Positions 9,372 through 18,258 of a stretch of 64,000 bases of DNA are shown piece after piece. This stretch comes from Algoriphagus sediminis. Its GTDB lineage: Bacteria > Bacteroidota > Bacteroidia > Cytophagales > Cyclobacteriaceae. Each line of letters begins with the position of its first letter. The stretch's first letter is position 1. The notes under the pieces are model-generated. The model searched no databases. It saw only the letters and a list, made by a program, of their open reading frames with translations, and had not been told where the DNA came from. Location of the stretch: assembly GCF_030403435.1 (NCBI RefSeq), contig NZ_JAUEPH010000005.1, forward strand, positions 248,001 through 312,000, read 5' to 3'. The position numbers and the translations under genes are program-made.

Positions 9372-9694
9372 TGGCTAACTGGTTTGCCAAAATAAAAGAA
9401 AGCGTACTGAAATTTTTTGGAGTATCGACAGAAAGTACCAAACTGGTTGACAAAAAGGAAGAAGTCCCTGAGATTGAAATTGCCAAACAGCCCGGATTAA
9501 ATTGTCCTGAATGCGGAACCAGACTTATTATCACCATGGATGCTCTTTTGAATTATGAACCAGTGAATTGCCATGGCTGTGGTCTACAGCTCACTATTGA
9601 TCAAGAAAAATCCAAGAGCTCCATAGAATCTTTGAGAAAGTTAAAAACTGGACTTAATGAAGCAGAGAGCGTTAAAAAGCGTGGGCAACTTTGA
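9371..9694 (+). CDS. Small zinc-ribbon protein of the DUF2589 cassette
   Basis: A 107-aa protein with an amphipathic or coiled start (WFAKIKESVLKFFGV). It has a CPEC...CHGC four-cysteine zinc ribbon (about residues 41-70) and a charged helical tail. The cysteines bind zinc in this type of knuckle, and partners could be protein or nucleic acid. It overlaps the second DUF2589 gene by 1 nt and converges on the M20 peptidase gene with only 1 nt between the stop codons. No specific family is recognised. Confidence 0.8.
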   Translation: MANWFAKIKESVLKFFGVSTESTKLVDKKEEVPEIEIAKQPGLNCPECGTRLIITMDALLNYEPVNCHGCGLQLTIDQEKSKSSIESLRKLKTGLNEAESVKKRGQL

Positions 9695-9695
9695 T

Positions 9696-10991
9696 CTACT
9701 CTAATCCGGATTTATCTATCTCCAAAATAGTTCTCAAAAGTACATTGGCTCCATTTGCTACATCCTCGGGAGAGGTATATTCATCCGGAGAATGACTAAT
9801 TCCATCTTTACTTGGAACGAAAATCATCCCGATTGGAGTAATTCTAGCCATTTCCTGGGCGTCATGTCCTGCTCCACTTGGCATATACTTGTATGAAAGT
9901 CCAAGGTCGCTCGCTGACTTTTCTATCATTTTCTGAATTTTTGGATCTGACAACGCAGATTCACTGGCCACCTCAATATGATCTATGTCTAGCCCCATTC
10001 CGGCCTGCTGAGCCAATTCCTTGGCCCTTTTTTCTATTTCAGCATATATCGCCCATATTTTTTCAGATGAAAGATCTCGAATCTCAAGAGTGATTTTCGC
10101 TTCACCGGGAATCACATTCCCCGCTCCAGGGAAAGCTTGAATTTTTCCGACGGTGCCCACATGCGCTCCATCAAATGAATTGACAATTTCATTAATATCT
10201 AAAACTAGTTGGGCCGCAGGGAGCAGGGCATCCTTTCTCATATTCATCGGAGTCGTTCCTGCATGGTTTGTTATACCCTTAAATGTGAAATCCCACCACT
10301 CAATTGCCACGATTCCTTCAACCACACCGATTTCTAAACCTTCCTGAAAAAGGTTTGCACCTTGTTCGATATGCAATTCCAAGTAGGCAGCATATTCTCC
10401 TTCCTTACTTACCTGCTCTTCAATTTTATCCGGGTTTCCGCCAATTTTTTTTATTCCTTCTGCCATGGTGAGTCCACTTGAACTGACCACTTGGAGAGCT
10501 GCCTGACTTAAAGTTCCTACTTTACCCCGGCTACCGATCACCCCTCCTTCTTCATTTGCGAAAATGATTACTTCCAGAGGATGCCGGGAGGAATATCCTG
10601 CTTCTTGCATAGTTCTTACTACTTCAATGGCACTTAAAGAGCCAACAGGACCATCATAATCTCCTCCGTTTGGTACTTCATCGATATGAGAACCAAAAGC
10701 AATTTTGCTTAAACCGGGTACAGTTCCATACACAGAACCAATAATATTACCTGCCGCGTCTATGCTTACCTCCATACCAGCCTCTTTCATCAGCTTCATT
10801 GTAAAAGCTCGGCCCTCAAGGTCAAAATCGCTGAATCCAATCCTATCAGAACCCCCATTTTCATTTTTTCCAATTTTGGCTAGCTCCTGGAGATTCTTAT
10901 TTAGGAGATCAGAATTTACCTTAAGATCTTGGGCCCATAGTAAGTTTGAAATCAGTAGACCGATTAGAAGGCAGGCCGAGGATATTTTCAT
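9696..10991 (-). CDS. Exported M20 amidohydrolase of the hydantoinase/carbamoylase type
   Basis: Zinc-dependent amidase related to allantoate amidohydrolase, ureidoglycolate hydrolase and N-carbamoyl-amino-acid hydrolases. A signal peptide (CLLIGLLISNLLWAQ, about 1-21) directs it out of the cytoplasm, unusual for this mostly cytosolic family. GSHIDEVPNGGDYDGPVG and FANEEGG are metal-binding motifs. ELHIEQG and the dimerisation domain with NHAGTTPMNMRKDA (about 240-255) follow, and SGAGHDAQEMA holds the last metal-site histidine. Its 431 aa are normal. It stands alone; the exact substrate cannot be told. Confidence 0.88.
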   Translation of the reverse strand: MKISSACLLIGLLISNLLWAQDLKVNSDLLNKNLQELAKIGKNENGGSDRIGFSDFDLEGRAFTMKLMKEAGMEVSIDAAGNIIGSVYGTVPGLSKIAFGSHIDEVPNGGDYDGPVGSLSAIEVVRTMQEAGYSSRHPLEVIIFANEEGGVIGSRGKVGTLSQAALQVVSSSGLTMAEGIKKIGGNPDKIEEQVSKEGEYAAYLELHIEQGANLFQEGLEIGVVEGIVAIEWWDFTFKGITNHAGTTPMNMRKDALLPAAQLVLDINEIVNSFDGAHVGTVGKIQAFPGAGNVIPGEAKITLEIRDLSSEKIWAIYAEIEKRAKELAQQAGMGLDIDHIEVASESALSDPKIQKMIEKSASDLGLSYKYMPSGAGHDAQEMARITPIGMIFVPSKDGISHSPDEYTSPEDVANGANVLLRTILEIDKSGLE

Positions 10992-11016
10992 TTGGATGGA
11001 AGTTTTAGCCCAACAT

Positions 11017-11046
11017 AAAAAAAATCCCTCAGGATTCTGAGGGATT
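11017..11046 (-). terminator. Terminator of the acyl-ACP desaturase gene
   Basis: On the minus strand AATCCCTCA pairs with TGAGGGATT (11023-11031 with 11038-11046) and runs into a U tract (A run at 11017-11024). It begins a few bases after the desaturase stop codon. Confidence 0.85.
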
Positions 11047-11051
11047 ATCTG

Positions 11052-12053
11052 CTATTTCATCCAGGCTAGTTTAATCTCGTCAGGAGCTTTCATCCTATCC
11101 GCCAGCCTTGCGTATCGATCCGCTAAGTTTGAGAGATAGTCTTGGGCTTTGGCTGCCATGTCATTGAGCCCTGTGAGACTCTCAACCTTCCAAATTTTCA
11201 CTAAATGGTCGATAATCCGTGCATAATCCCAACCAGTATAAATTCCTATTTTCTGAGTAATAGCAGAAAAATCTGCAAAAAGGGAGGGATTCTTTCCTCC
11301 TTCACCCATCATGATTGCTGGCATTACAATTTGCTTCCGCATCATCTGCTCGAAAGCTTGAATAGCACCATTTGGGTCAATTTCAAAAATCTTGGTCATA
11401 AAGCTTTTATAAGCTTTTTCATGCCTAGCTTCATCTCCTGCGATTGTTTTACAGATTCTTGACAAAACGGTATCTCCGGCCTTATCCGCAAGTTTCCCTG
11501 TATTGACATGTGAGATCTTAGTAGCTCTTTCCTGAAAGGAAGTATAGATCATGGCCTGATATGGATCCCCATCCGTATTTGGGTCAAAGCCATTATGTAA
11601 TAACCTGTGGATGGTCTGTTCAACAGCTCTCATATCCACCCGGCCAGTCATGTAGAGGTATTTATTTAATAAATCACCGTGACGGTTTTCTTCAGCAGTC
11701 CATGCTTTCGACCATCTCACCCAACCAGAAGGATTAAAAAGATTTCGTTCTTCATTAATCCCTTCAAGTAAATTGAAATAGGTCTGATAACTAGGCAGAG
11801 CTTCTTCGGTGATCATATTTCCTACCAGAGAACTTAAAACCGTATCGGGAATGCCTTCTGCACGTCTCTGAAGCTCTTTGATCTCATCGTAAACTCCAGG
11901 GCTTTCAAAGTCTGGTAAAAAATCTGAGGGCTGCCAGCAATCATCTGGATCTACGAGAATGTTGTCCACAGCGTCAGCTACAGTATCTTCAATCTGAGAG
12001 ATTACCTCCAGATTTTTCTCTAGTTCATAGTTTATTTTTTTCTCCTTGCTCAT
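11052..12053 (-). CDS. Acyl-[ACP] desaturase (ferritin-like di-iron)
   Basis: Soluble di-iron enzyme that puts a double bond into acyl-ACP, giving unsaturated fatty acids for membrane lipids. The two iron-binding E-x2-H motifs are visible in WTAEENRHG (about 130) and GDEARHE (about 215), with further helix glutamates (MITEEALPSYQ, QERATKI). At 333 aa it matches the plant-type stearoyl-ACP desaturase family. It is transcribed alone with its own terminator. The upstream gap contains a short inverted repeat at 12079-12094 that may be an operator. Chain length and position of desaturation cannot be inferred. Confidence 0.9.
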   Translation of the reverse strand: MSKEKKINYELEKNLEVISQIEDTVADAVDNILVDPDDCWQPSDFLPDFESPGVYDEIKELQRRAEGIPDTVLSSLVGNMITEEALPSYQTYFNLLEGINEERNLFNPSGWVRWSKAWTAEENRHGDLLNKYLYMTGRVDMRAVEQTIHRLLHNGFDPNTDGDPYQAMIYTSFQERATKISHVNTGKLADKAGDTVLSRICKTIAGDEARHEKAYKSFMTKIFEIDPNGAIQAFEQMMRKQIVMPAIMMGEGGKNPSLFADFSAITQKIGIYTGWDYARIIDHLVKIWKVESLTGLNDMAAKAQDYLSNLADRYARLADRMKAPDEIKLAWMK

Positions 12054-12078
12054 CTTCCTTTTTTCACGTACAATAACA

Positions 12079-12094
12079 GTACTAAGTTAAGTAC
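12079..12094. promoter_or_regulatory. Short inverted repeat upstream of the desaturase gene, possible operator
   Basis: GTACT-AAGTTA-AGTAC lies 26 nt upstream of the desaturase start, in the 166-nt divergent gap shared with the ribokinase gene. Its size suits a dimeric repressor, but arms of 5 bp can occur by chance in AT-rich DNA. Confidence 0.25.
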
Positions 12095-12219
12095 ATTTTG
12101 TTAGAAAAAGATTCTAGAAGTCCAAATATGGGCTTTTTATAATTCCAGCGGTAATTATTGACGTACAGGAATTTAAGAAATATTACTAACTTAATTTCCT
12201 AAGTAATTCTCCAATCTCT

Positions 12220-13119
12220 ATGAAGAAAATCCTTGTGGTGGGCAGTAGTAATACTGATATGGTGGTTAAATCAATTAAACTTCCAAAACCGGGAGAAACT
12301 GTATTAGGAGGTGACTTTTTTTCTTTTGCCGGGGGCAAAGGGGCAAACCAAGCCGTAGCAGCCGCAAAGTTGAATGGGGATGTGATTTTCATGGCAAAGG
12401 TAGGCCAGGATCTTTATGGCGAAGCTGCAATTGAAGGATTTAAAAGAGTGGGGATAGATACCTCTAAAATTTTAAAAGATCCACAGGTTCATTCGGGAGT
12501 AGCTTTGATCATGGTAGATGAAAGAGGGGAGAACTGCATTTCAGTGGCTTCTGGTGCTAATAATACTTTTACCGAATCTGACATTGATAATCTGGATGAT
12601 TGCCTTGATGATGTAGAGTTCGTTTTGATTCAACTGGAAATACCAATGGATATCGTTGAATACCTGGTGGAAAAGTGTGAGTCTCATGGAAAAAAAGTTG
12701 TCCTTAATCCCGCACCTGCGGCCAATTTAAGTTCAGATTGTCTCAGTAAACTGGAAATAATCACCCCAAATGAAATCGAAACGGAAATTCTTACAGGAAT
12801 AAAAATTCAAGATGTGGAGTCAGCGAAAGCCGCAGCAGAAAAACTCAGAGCACATGGAGTGTCCACTGTGATCATCACTATGGGTTCAAAAGGAGCTTAT
12901 TTCTCGACGGAAACTGAGTCTGGTTTAATTCCCTCCTTCCCGGTGGAGGCTGTGGATACTACTGCCGCAGGAGATACATTTAACGGAGCTTTAGTTGTTG
13001 GGCTGAATGAAGGGAAAGACTTGAAAGAAGCAATTTCTTTTGCCAGCAAAGCAGCATCCATTTCCGTAACCCGAATGGGAGCACAAGACTCCCAGCCATT
13101 CCGAGACGAAATCACCTAA
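12220..13119 (+). CDS. rbsK: Ribokinase (PfkB family)
   Basis: Phosphorylates ribose or a related sugar at the 5-hydroxyl with ATP in the cytosol. The N-terminal VVGSSNTDMVV and the GGKGANQAVAAAKL signature (about 40-55) bind sugar. NPAPA and TPNE fit ribokinase, and DTTAAGDTFNGAL (about 245) is PfkB signature 2 with the catalytic Asp and anion hole. Its 299 aa are normal. The next gene, 11 nt downstream, is a sugar permease, so the pair forms an uptake and phosphorylation unit. Confidence 0.88.
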   Translation: MKKILVVGSSNTDMVVKSIKLPKPGETVLGGDFFSFAGGKGANQAVAAAKLNGDVIFMAKVGQDLYGEAAIEGFKRVGIDTSKILKDPQVHSGVALIMVDERGENCISVASGANNTFTESDIDNLDDCLDDVEFVLIQLEIPMDIVEYLVEKCESHGKKVVLNPAPAANLSSDCLSKLEIITPNEIETEILTGIKIQDVESAKAAAEKLRAHGVSTVIITMGSKGAYFSTETESGLIPSFPVEAVDTTAAGDTFNGALVVGLNEGKDLKEAISFASKAASISVTRMGAQDSQPFRDEIT

Positions 13120-13130
13120 CCTCAAAATCT

Positions 13131-14135
13131 ATGTTTATTCCTGAATCTTATGGACTTGCTGTCGTCCTTTGTGTAATTACCATGATTTGCTGGGGTTCCT
13201 GGGCAAATACACAGAAGTTAGCCTCTAAATCCTGGCCCTTTCCCCTGTTTTATTGGGACTATGCACTGGGAATAGTAATTCTCTCTTTGATTTTTGGATT
13301 AACCCTAGGCAGTATGGGAGAAGGAGGCAGATCCTTTTTGACCGATTTAGGTCAAGCGGATTCGGAAAGTATTATATCCGCTTTGATAGCAGGGATTATC
13401 TTCAATTTGGCCAATTTACTGATTGTGGCAGCTATTGATATTGCTGGAATGGCAGTGGCGTTTCCTGTGGGCATTGGAATCGCCTTAGTACTGGGTGTTC
13501 TGGTGAATTATATGGCGGAACCAATTGGAGATCCTGTTATTTTGTTTCTTGGAGTAGGACTGGTGGTTATTGCTATTATTATCGATGCCGTGGCCTATGG
13601 TAAATTGTCACAAGGAAAATCTCAAACTCCTACAAAGGGAATTTTGCTCTCGATAGCAGGTGGTGTTTTGATGGGATTCTTTTATCGTTTTGTAGCGGCA
13701 TCAATTTCCACTGACTTTGCGCAGCCTGAGGAAGGACTTATGACGCCTTATTCGGCTGTATTCGTCTTTTCTATTGGAATCTTTGTCTCAAATTTCCTTT
13801 GGAACACCTTCTTCATGTACAAACCCCTTCAAGGTAATTCCACTACCTATTCGGATTATTTCAAATTGGGTAACCCAAAGCTTCATCTGGTAGGAATACT
13901 TGGAGGGATCATTTGGTGCATTGGCATGTCACTCAGCGTGATTTCAGGAGAAAAAGCTGGTTTTGCAATTTCTTATGGATTAGGTCAGGGAGCGACAATG
14001 GTGGCTGCGGCATGGGGAGTTTTTGTATGGAAAGAATTTAAAGATGGACCAAAAGGAACAAATACATTAGTTCGCCTCATGTTCCTGTTTTTTATTGCAG
14101 GCTTAGCGTTGATAATTATTTCCAGAAATGCATAA
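13131..14135 (+). CDS. GRP/RhaT-like sugar permease
   Basis: Integral membrane protein of about 10 helices in the drug/metabolite transporter superfamily. The N-terminal CVITMICWGSWANTQKLA is typical of glucose/ribose porter (GRP) or RbsU-like permeases. Repeated Gly/Ala-rich helices such as GGVLMGFFYRFVAAS and GQGATMVAAAWGVFVWKEF follow. At 334 aa the length suits the family. Coupling with the ribokinase gene suggests ribose or another pentose as substrate, which is inference. Confidence 0.85.
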   Translation: MFIPESYGLAVVLCVITMICWGSWANTQKLASKSWPFPLFYWDYALGIVILSLIFGLTLGSMGEGGRSFLTDLGQADSESIISALIAGIIFNLANLLIVAAIDIAGMAVAFPVGIGIALVLGVLVNYMAEPIGDPVILFLGVGLVVIAIIIDAVAYGKLSQGKSQTPTKGILLSIAGGVLMGFFYRFVAASISTDFAQPEEGLMTPYSAVFVFSIGIFVSNFLWNTFFMYKPLQGNSTTYSDYFKLGNPKLHLVGILGGIIWCIGMSLSVISGEKAGFAISYGLGQGATMVAAAWGVFVWKEFKDGPKGTNTLVRLMFLFFIAGLALIIISRNA

Positions 14136-14162
14136 AAAAAGAGCCCTGAAATTTCAGAGCTC
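14134..14162 (-). terminator. Terminator between convergent sugar permease and beta-propeller genes
   Basis: GAGCCCTGAAA pairs with TTTCAGAGCTC (14141-14151 with 14152-14162, one mismatch). On the minus strand it runs into a U tract (A run at 14134-14140), so it mainly serves the beta-propeller gene. Confidence 0.75.
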
Positions 14163-14183
14163 CTATTTTCAATAGTACTTTGA

Positions 14184-15065
14184 TTAGTAATCAATCTGAT
14201 ACATAGCCACTTTATTCTTGAAGAAAGTGGGCACCAAAACCAAATTCTCCTCAGGAATAAAACCAATATCAGCAGTATTGGATTCTTCTGCTTTCGTATC
14301 CAGCATAAGCGTCTGGCCTCCTTCAGTCACAAACCATATCTCTCCCATCCATCTGGAGGCAATGAAGTTGCCATCTCCAAGAATGACTAAACCATCACCG
14401 CCAGTCACTTCTGAGTTGACAATGGACGTGGTGCCATCTGCATTCCATTTAATAAGACCACTCGCATCAAGTCCATAGATGGTACCATCATCAGCAACTG
14501 CGATACCATTGATGGATTCATGACCTTCTGAAATAGTAGATACTTCTCCTCCATCAAGCATATGCACCTTGCCGGTATTCATATCTGTGAAATATACTTT
14601 TCCATCATGCGTGTCTACATCATTTAGAAAATCTGCTCCTTCTACAGGGTATCGATTTTTTATGGATGCAGATGCAATGTCAATTTCTACTAGTTCATCA
14701 ATGTTTGTTACATATAGATTTCCATTGGCAATACCCATTCCTTTTGGGGCATCAAGACCAGTTACAAAATCCTGGTTGATGACATTGCCTTCCTTGTCAA
14801 TGATAGAAATTGAGCCCTTTCCATCTTTCTCAGTTGGTGTTCCCTCAATATTCGAAACATAGATGGCCCCGCTCTCAGCATCATAAAGCACTGATTCATT
14901 CGTGATCAAGCTTTCCCCGGTTTCTCCTACCAAAGTGAGACTAGGTGTTTTAGCATCTTCGACCACAGCTATTTCCTCTGTGACCTCCTCAGTTTTCTGC
15001 GGACCGCAGGAATAAAGGCATACTAACGTAAATGCCAGAAATGTAAGTTTAGATAGATTTTTCAT
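14184..15065 (-). CDS. SMP-30/gluconolactonase-like beta-propeller lipoprotein
   Basis: The lipobox LYSC at residue 20 and an acidic linker predict an envelope lipoprotein. The remainder is a run of propeller blades (APKGMGIANGNLYVTNIDEL, LNDVDTHDGKVYFTDMNTGKV, INGIAVADDGTIYGLDASGL) typical of SMP-30 or NHL folds. Length 293 aa. It lies 4 nt after the esterase gene, so the two are cotranscribed. No enzymatic residues can be asserted. Confidence 0.75.
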   Translation of the reverse strand: MKNLSKLTFLAFTLVCLYSCGPQKTEEVTEEIAVVEDAKTPSLTLVGETGESLITNESVLYDAESGAIYVSNIEGTPTEKDGKGSISIIDKEGNVINQDFVTGLDAPKGMGIANGNLYVTNIDELVEIDIASASIKNRYPVEGADFLNDVDTHDGKVYFTDMNTGKVHMLDGGEVSTISEGHESINGIAVADDGTIYGLDASGLIKWNADGTTSIVNSEVTGGDGLVILGDGNFIASRWMGEIWFVTEGGQTLMLDTKAEESNTADIGFIPEENLVLVPTFFKNKVAMYQIDY

Positions 15066-15069
15066 TTTT

Positions 15070-16800
15070 CTAGTTTTTTAATAAAGTCCAATTTTCTTGA
15101 TTAAAGTTTTCAGGTGCGGATTCCCTTAATCGGTCTTCTATTTCATCCAGATACATGGTATTATACCGAAGTCGAGTAAGGTAGTTTGGTAGATTCGGAT
15201 CTCCATTCCAGCAGTGCTCTGCACGGTCACCATAAGCAACCGTCCCCCCATAATAAGGATTTTGGGTTTTTTCCAAAAAATCTTCAGCGAGATAAACAGC
15301 ATTGTTCAAATAGTAATTGTCCATATCACCACAGTATATATGAACCTTACCTTCGAGCTTTGGACCTAGGGTCTCCCAGTCCCTTTCCATGATGTAGCGA
15401 AGGTCATAATTTTCCTTCCAATATTCGGCTACCTCATGATCAATTTCTCCTGTATAACGATCCCAAATAGGCTTTGGGTAACCATCCTCGCCCACGGGAG
15501 AATAGACTGCCTGCCAAATATCCATTTGATCACCCGATCTGGATTTATCTCCTCCCAAGGCTAGTTCACGGTGATTCATATCCTTCAGCGTGGCATCTAC
15601 ATTTCCCAAGTAATCCCGATGTCCTGGACGTAAAGTTTTCTTAAAATCCCCTTCGACATAGTAGGCGTTTTCATCTTCATAAATATTGACCAGCATGTAG
15701 GCCCGAAAGTCTATTGGGTCAGGGCAGGCTGCAAAGCATCCATTGTACTCATCCGGATATTTCACTTGTGCGGCCAAAGCTTCCCAACCACCAGTAGAAC
15801 CACCGTATAGAAATCTTGACCAACCTTCACCAATTCCCCTGAATTTCTCCTCAATATGAGGAACTAATTCATAGGTTATAGCATCACCGTAAGGCCCAAG
15901 ATTTTCGGAGTTCACCGCGTAGCTATCGTCGTAATATGGGTTTTGGTGCTGAATCTGGATTATAATGAATCTCTTAAAGTCATCAGAAGTCCACTTTTTA
16001 TAAAAATCATAGGCTTCTTGCTGTACGATTTTTTCATAGCCATAGATGTCAAAGCGGGCGGAGTAGTCATCTTCAGGCAAATCCGGATCAGGTGGGGTGG
16101 TTCTGAAACCACCAAAGTCTGCCGGAAAATGCCCATGGAATATCATAAGTGGATAATGCGCATTTGGATTTTCATCAAAGCCTTCTGGTAGTAAGACATG
16201 TGCTCCCAGGTACATATCTCTTCCCCAGAATTCAGACAGCAGATCGGATTTCATTTTGATGTGCTTAATGTATTCTGTGTCTTCCGGCTCTTCAATTTTT
16301 GAAATTATTTGATCGATGACCAAAGCTGTACTAAATCCAGATTTAAGATCAACCTTTTTGGGAAGGCTATAAATATTTCCCGGGGCACGGTTCCATTTCC
16401 TGCCTTCACCTTGATCCATTGGCAGCTTTACGGTATGGCCATCGCCTCGTTCGAAGGTTTCATACTTTTGAATGAAGGCTTGTACATAATACTCTCCTTC
16501 AGGAAGATCTCCAATATTTTCCACCGGATACCCAAAGCTCTCAGGATCCAAAACCAGTTCTTTCCCTGAATCGTATGAATCGAAATCCATCCCAAACACC
16601 TGATTTGTCCCGGCATTATCACTTATTCCAAATCGAGGTTCCGAATCTGGATTTTTTGAAAGAATGACCAATAAACGACCATCTTGGACATCATCTGCAA
16701 GTTCTTCGATGATAAGAATCCTAAAGCCAGGTTTATCGATTTTGATTTCGCATGAGAGTGCGAATAATAGTAGAATGATCAAAAGACGGCTGTATTTCAT
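15070..16800 (-). CDS. Exported esterase-type alpha/beta hydrolase (lipoprotein)
   Basis: A signal peptide with FALSC at about residue 17 suggests a lipoprotein. An N-terminal strand-rich domain (about 20-190) is followed by an enterochelin-esterase/esterase-D-like hydrolase domain. This has YPLMIFHGHFP, the nucleophile elbow LYGGSTGGWEALA (Ser about 345) and a C-terminal histidine near AEHCWNG (about 535). The 576 aa are long for a simple esterase because of the N-terminal domain. It forms a two-gene unit with the downstream beta-propeller lipoprotein. Substrate unknown. Confidence 0.8.
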   Translation of the reverse strand: MKYSRLLIILLLFALSCEIKIDKPGFRILIIEELADDVQDGRLLVILSKNPDSEPRFGISDNAGTNQVFGMDFDSYDSGKELVLDPESFGYPVENIGDLPEGEYYVQAFIQKYETFERGDGHTVKLPMDQGEGRKWNRAPGNIYSLPKKVDLKSGFSTALVIDQIISKIEEPEDTEYIKHIKMKSDLLSEFWGRDMYLGAHVLLPEGFDENPNAHYPLMIFHGHFPADFGGFRTTPPDPDLPEDDYSARFDIYGYEKIVQQEAYDFYKKWTSDDFKRFIIIQIQHQNPYYDDSYAVNSENLGPYGDAITYELVPHIEEKFRGIGEGWSRFLYGGSTGGWEALAAQVKYPDEYNGCFAACPDPIDFRAYMLVNIYEDENAYYVEGDFKKTLRPGHRDYLGNVDATLKDMNHRELALGGDKSRSGDQMDIWQAVYSPVGEDGYPKPIWDRYTGEIDHEVAEYWKENYDLRYIMERDWETLGPKLEGKVHIYCGDMDNYYLNNAVYLAEDFLEKTQNPYYGGTVAYGDRAEHCWNGDPNLPNYLTRLRYNTMYLDEIEDRLRESAPENFNQENWTLLKN

Positions 16801-16932
16801 AGGTTGGGTAACTTTTAAATGAAATGTACAAAAAAGTGTTTAATCATTGCTGTGCCAGAATTTTGCAACAATGTTACATAAGTTGAGCCCGTTTAGTAAA
16901 ATTCCTATCTTTTCCGGCTAAACCAAAAAATC

Positions 16933-18183
16933 ATGAAGCGTTTATTACCTTTTATTATCCTTGCCATTGGCATATTTTCTTGTTCCCAACCTTCGGAGGA
17001 AAATAATTCTCAATCCATGAGCGATGAGGATAGGCTTGAGCTTGCCACAGAAATAGCCCAAAATACGATTATGGTAGATGGGCATGTAGATTTACCATAT
17101 CGGATGAAAGTGGGTGGTTTTACTCTTCAAAGGGAAATTCTTGATGTTTCCGTGAGAACAGAAGGTGGAAACTTTGATTATCCGCGCACCAAAGAAGGAG
17201 GCTTGGACGCACCATTTATGTCCATTTTTCTTCCAGCGAATCTACAGCAGGTTCCAGGCGCTTCAAAAGCTCTAGCCGATTCTTTAATCCTGATGACTGA
17301 GCGTTTGGCAAATACATTTCCAGATAAGTTTGCAATGGCATACAGTCCCGCCGATATCGAGGCAAACTTCGAAAAAGGTCTGGTTTCTTTACCCATGGGG
17401 ATGGAAAATGGATCTGGCATAGAGGATGATCTGGATAATGTAGAATATTTTCATTCTAGAGGGATACGATATATCACACTTACTCATGGCAGAGACAATT
17501 TGATAGGGGATGCCAGTTATGACACCACGGGAACACATGGAGGACTATCTGATTATGGTAGGCAAGTGGTGGAAGAAATGAACCGGGTTGGAATTATGGT
17601 AGACTTATCTCATGTTTCTGACAATACCTTCAGGGATGCTTTGGAGGTAACCAAAGTTCCTGCAATAGCTTCTCATTCTTCTGCAAGAGTTTTTACTCCG
17701 GGATTTGAAAGAAATATGAGTGATGAATTGATCCAGGCAATGGCTAAAAATGGAGGGGTGATGATGATCAATTTTGGAGGTACTTTCATCGATTCTGCCT
17801 ATGCAGCAGGGAGAGATAAAGTTCGTGATCATATTGTAAACTGGCTAGCTGAAAATGAACTATCCAGATCTGATTCTGCAGCTCAGGCATATATAAAGAA
17901 ATATACCGAGGAAAATAACCCTTTCCCTTCTGTTGAAAGAGTAGCAGATCATATTGATCATGTGGTGAATTTGGTGGGAATAGATTATGTGGGACTCGGT
18001 TCAGACTTTGATGGAGTTGGAGACTCTTTGCCCACAGGGCTTAAAGATGTGAGCATGTACCCTAATCTTATCGCAGAGCTTTTGAAAAGAGGATATTCAA
18101 GAGAGGACATAGAAAAAATTTGCTATAAAAATATTTTTAGAGTTTGGAAGGCGGTGGAAGATTATGCTGCATCTCAGGGATAA
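16933..18183 (+). CDS. Membrane dipeptidase (peptidase M19), lipoprotein
   Basis: Zinc dipeptidase of the renal dipeptidase type, hydrolysing dipeptides including those with D-residues, probably in the periplasm. The lipobox IFSC lies at about residue 17. MVDGHVDLPYRM (about 48) supplies the H-x-D metal ligands, GMENGSG the bridging Glu, LTHGRDN and DLSHVSDNTF further metal ligands, and GLGSDFDGVG the C-terminal signature. Length 416 aa is normal. A weak promoter (GTTG-N20-TATCTTTT) precedes it. Confidence 0.9.
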   Translation: MKRLLPFIILAIGIFSCSQPSEENNSQSMSDEDRLELATEIAQNTIMVDGHVDLPYRMKVGGFTLQREILDVSVRTEGGNFDYPRTKEGGLDAPFMSIFLPANLQQVPGASKALADSLILMTERLANTFPDKFAMAYSPADIEANFEKGLVSLPMGMENGSGIEDDLDNVEYFHSRGIRYITLTHGRDNLIGDASYDTTGTHGGLSDYGRQVVEEMNRVGIMVDLSHVSDNTFRDALEVTKVPAIASHSSARVFTPGFERNMSDELIQAMAKNGGVMMINFGGTFIDSAYAAGRDKVRDHIVNWLAENELSRSDSAAQAYIKKYTEENNPFPSVERVADHIDHVVNLVGIDYVGLGSDFDGVGDSLPTGLKDVSMYPNLIAELLKRGYSREDIEKICYKNIFRVWKAVEDYAASQG

Positions 18184-18258
18184 TTTCAATCTGAGAGCTT
18201 CTTTCTTTCTCTAATTTTCTTCAATTTGTGAGTAGAACATCTTTTGATAAAATTAATT

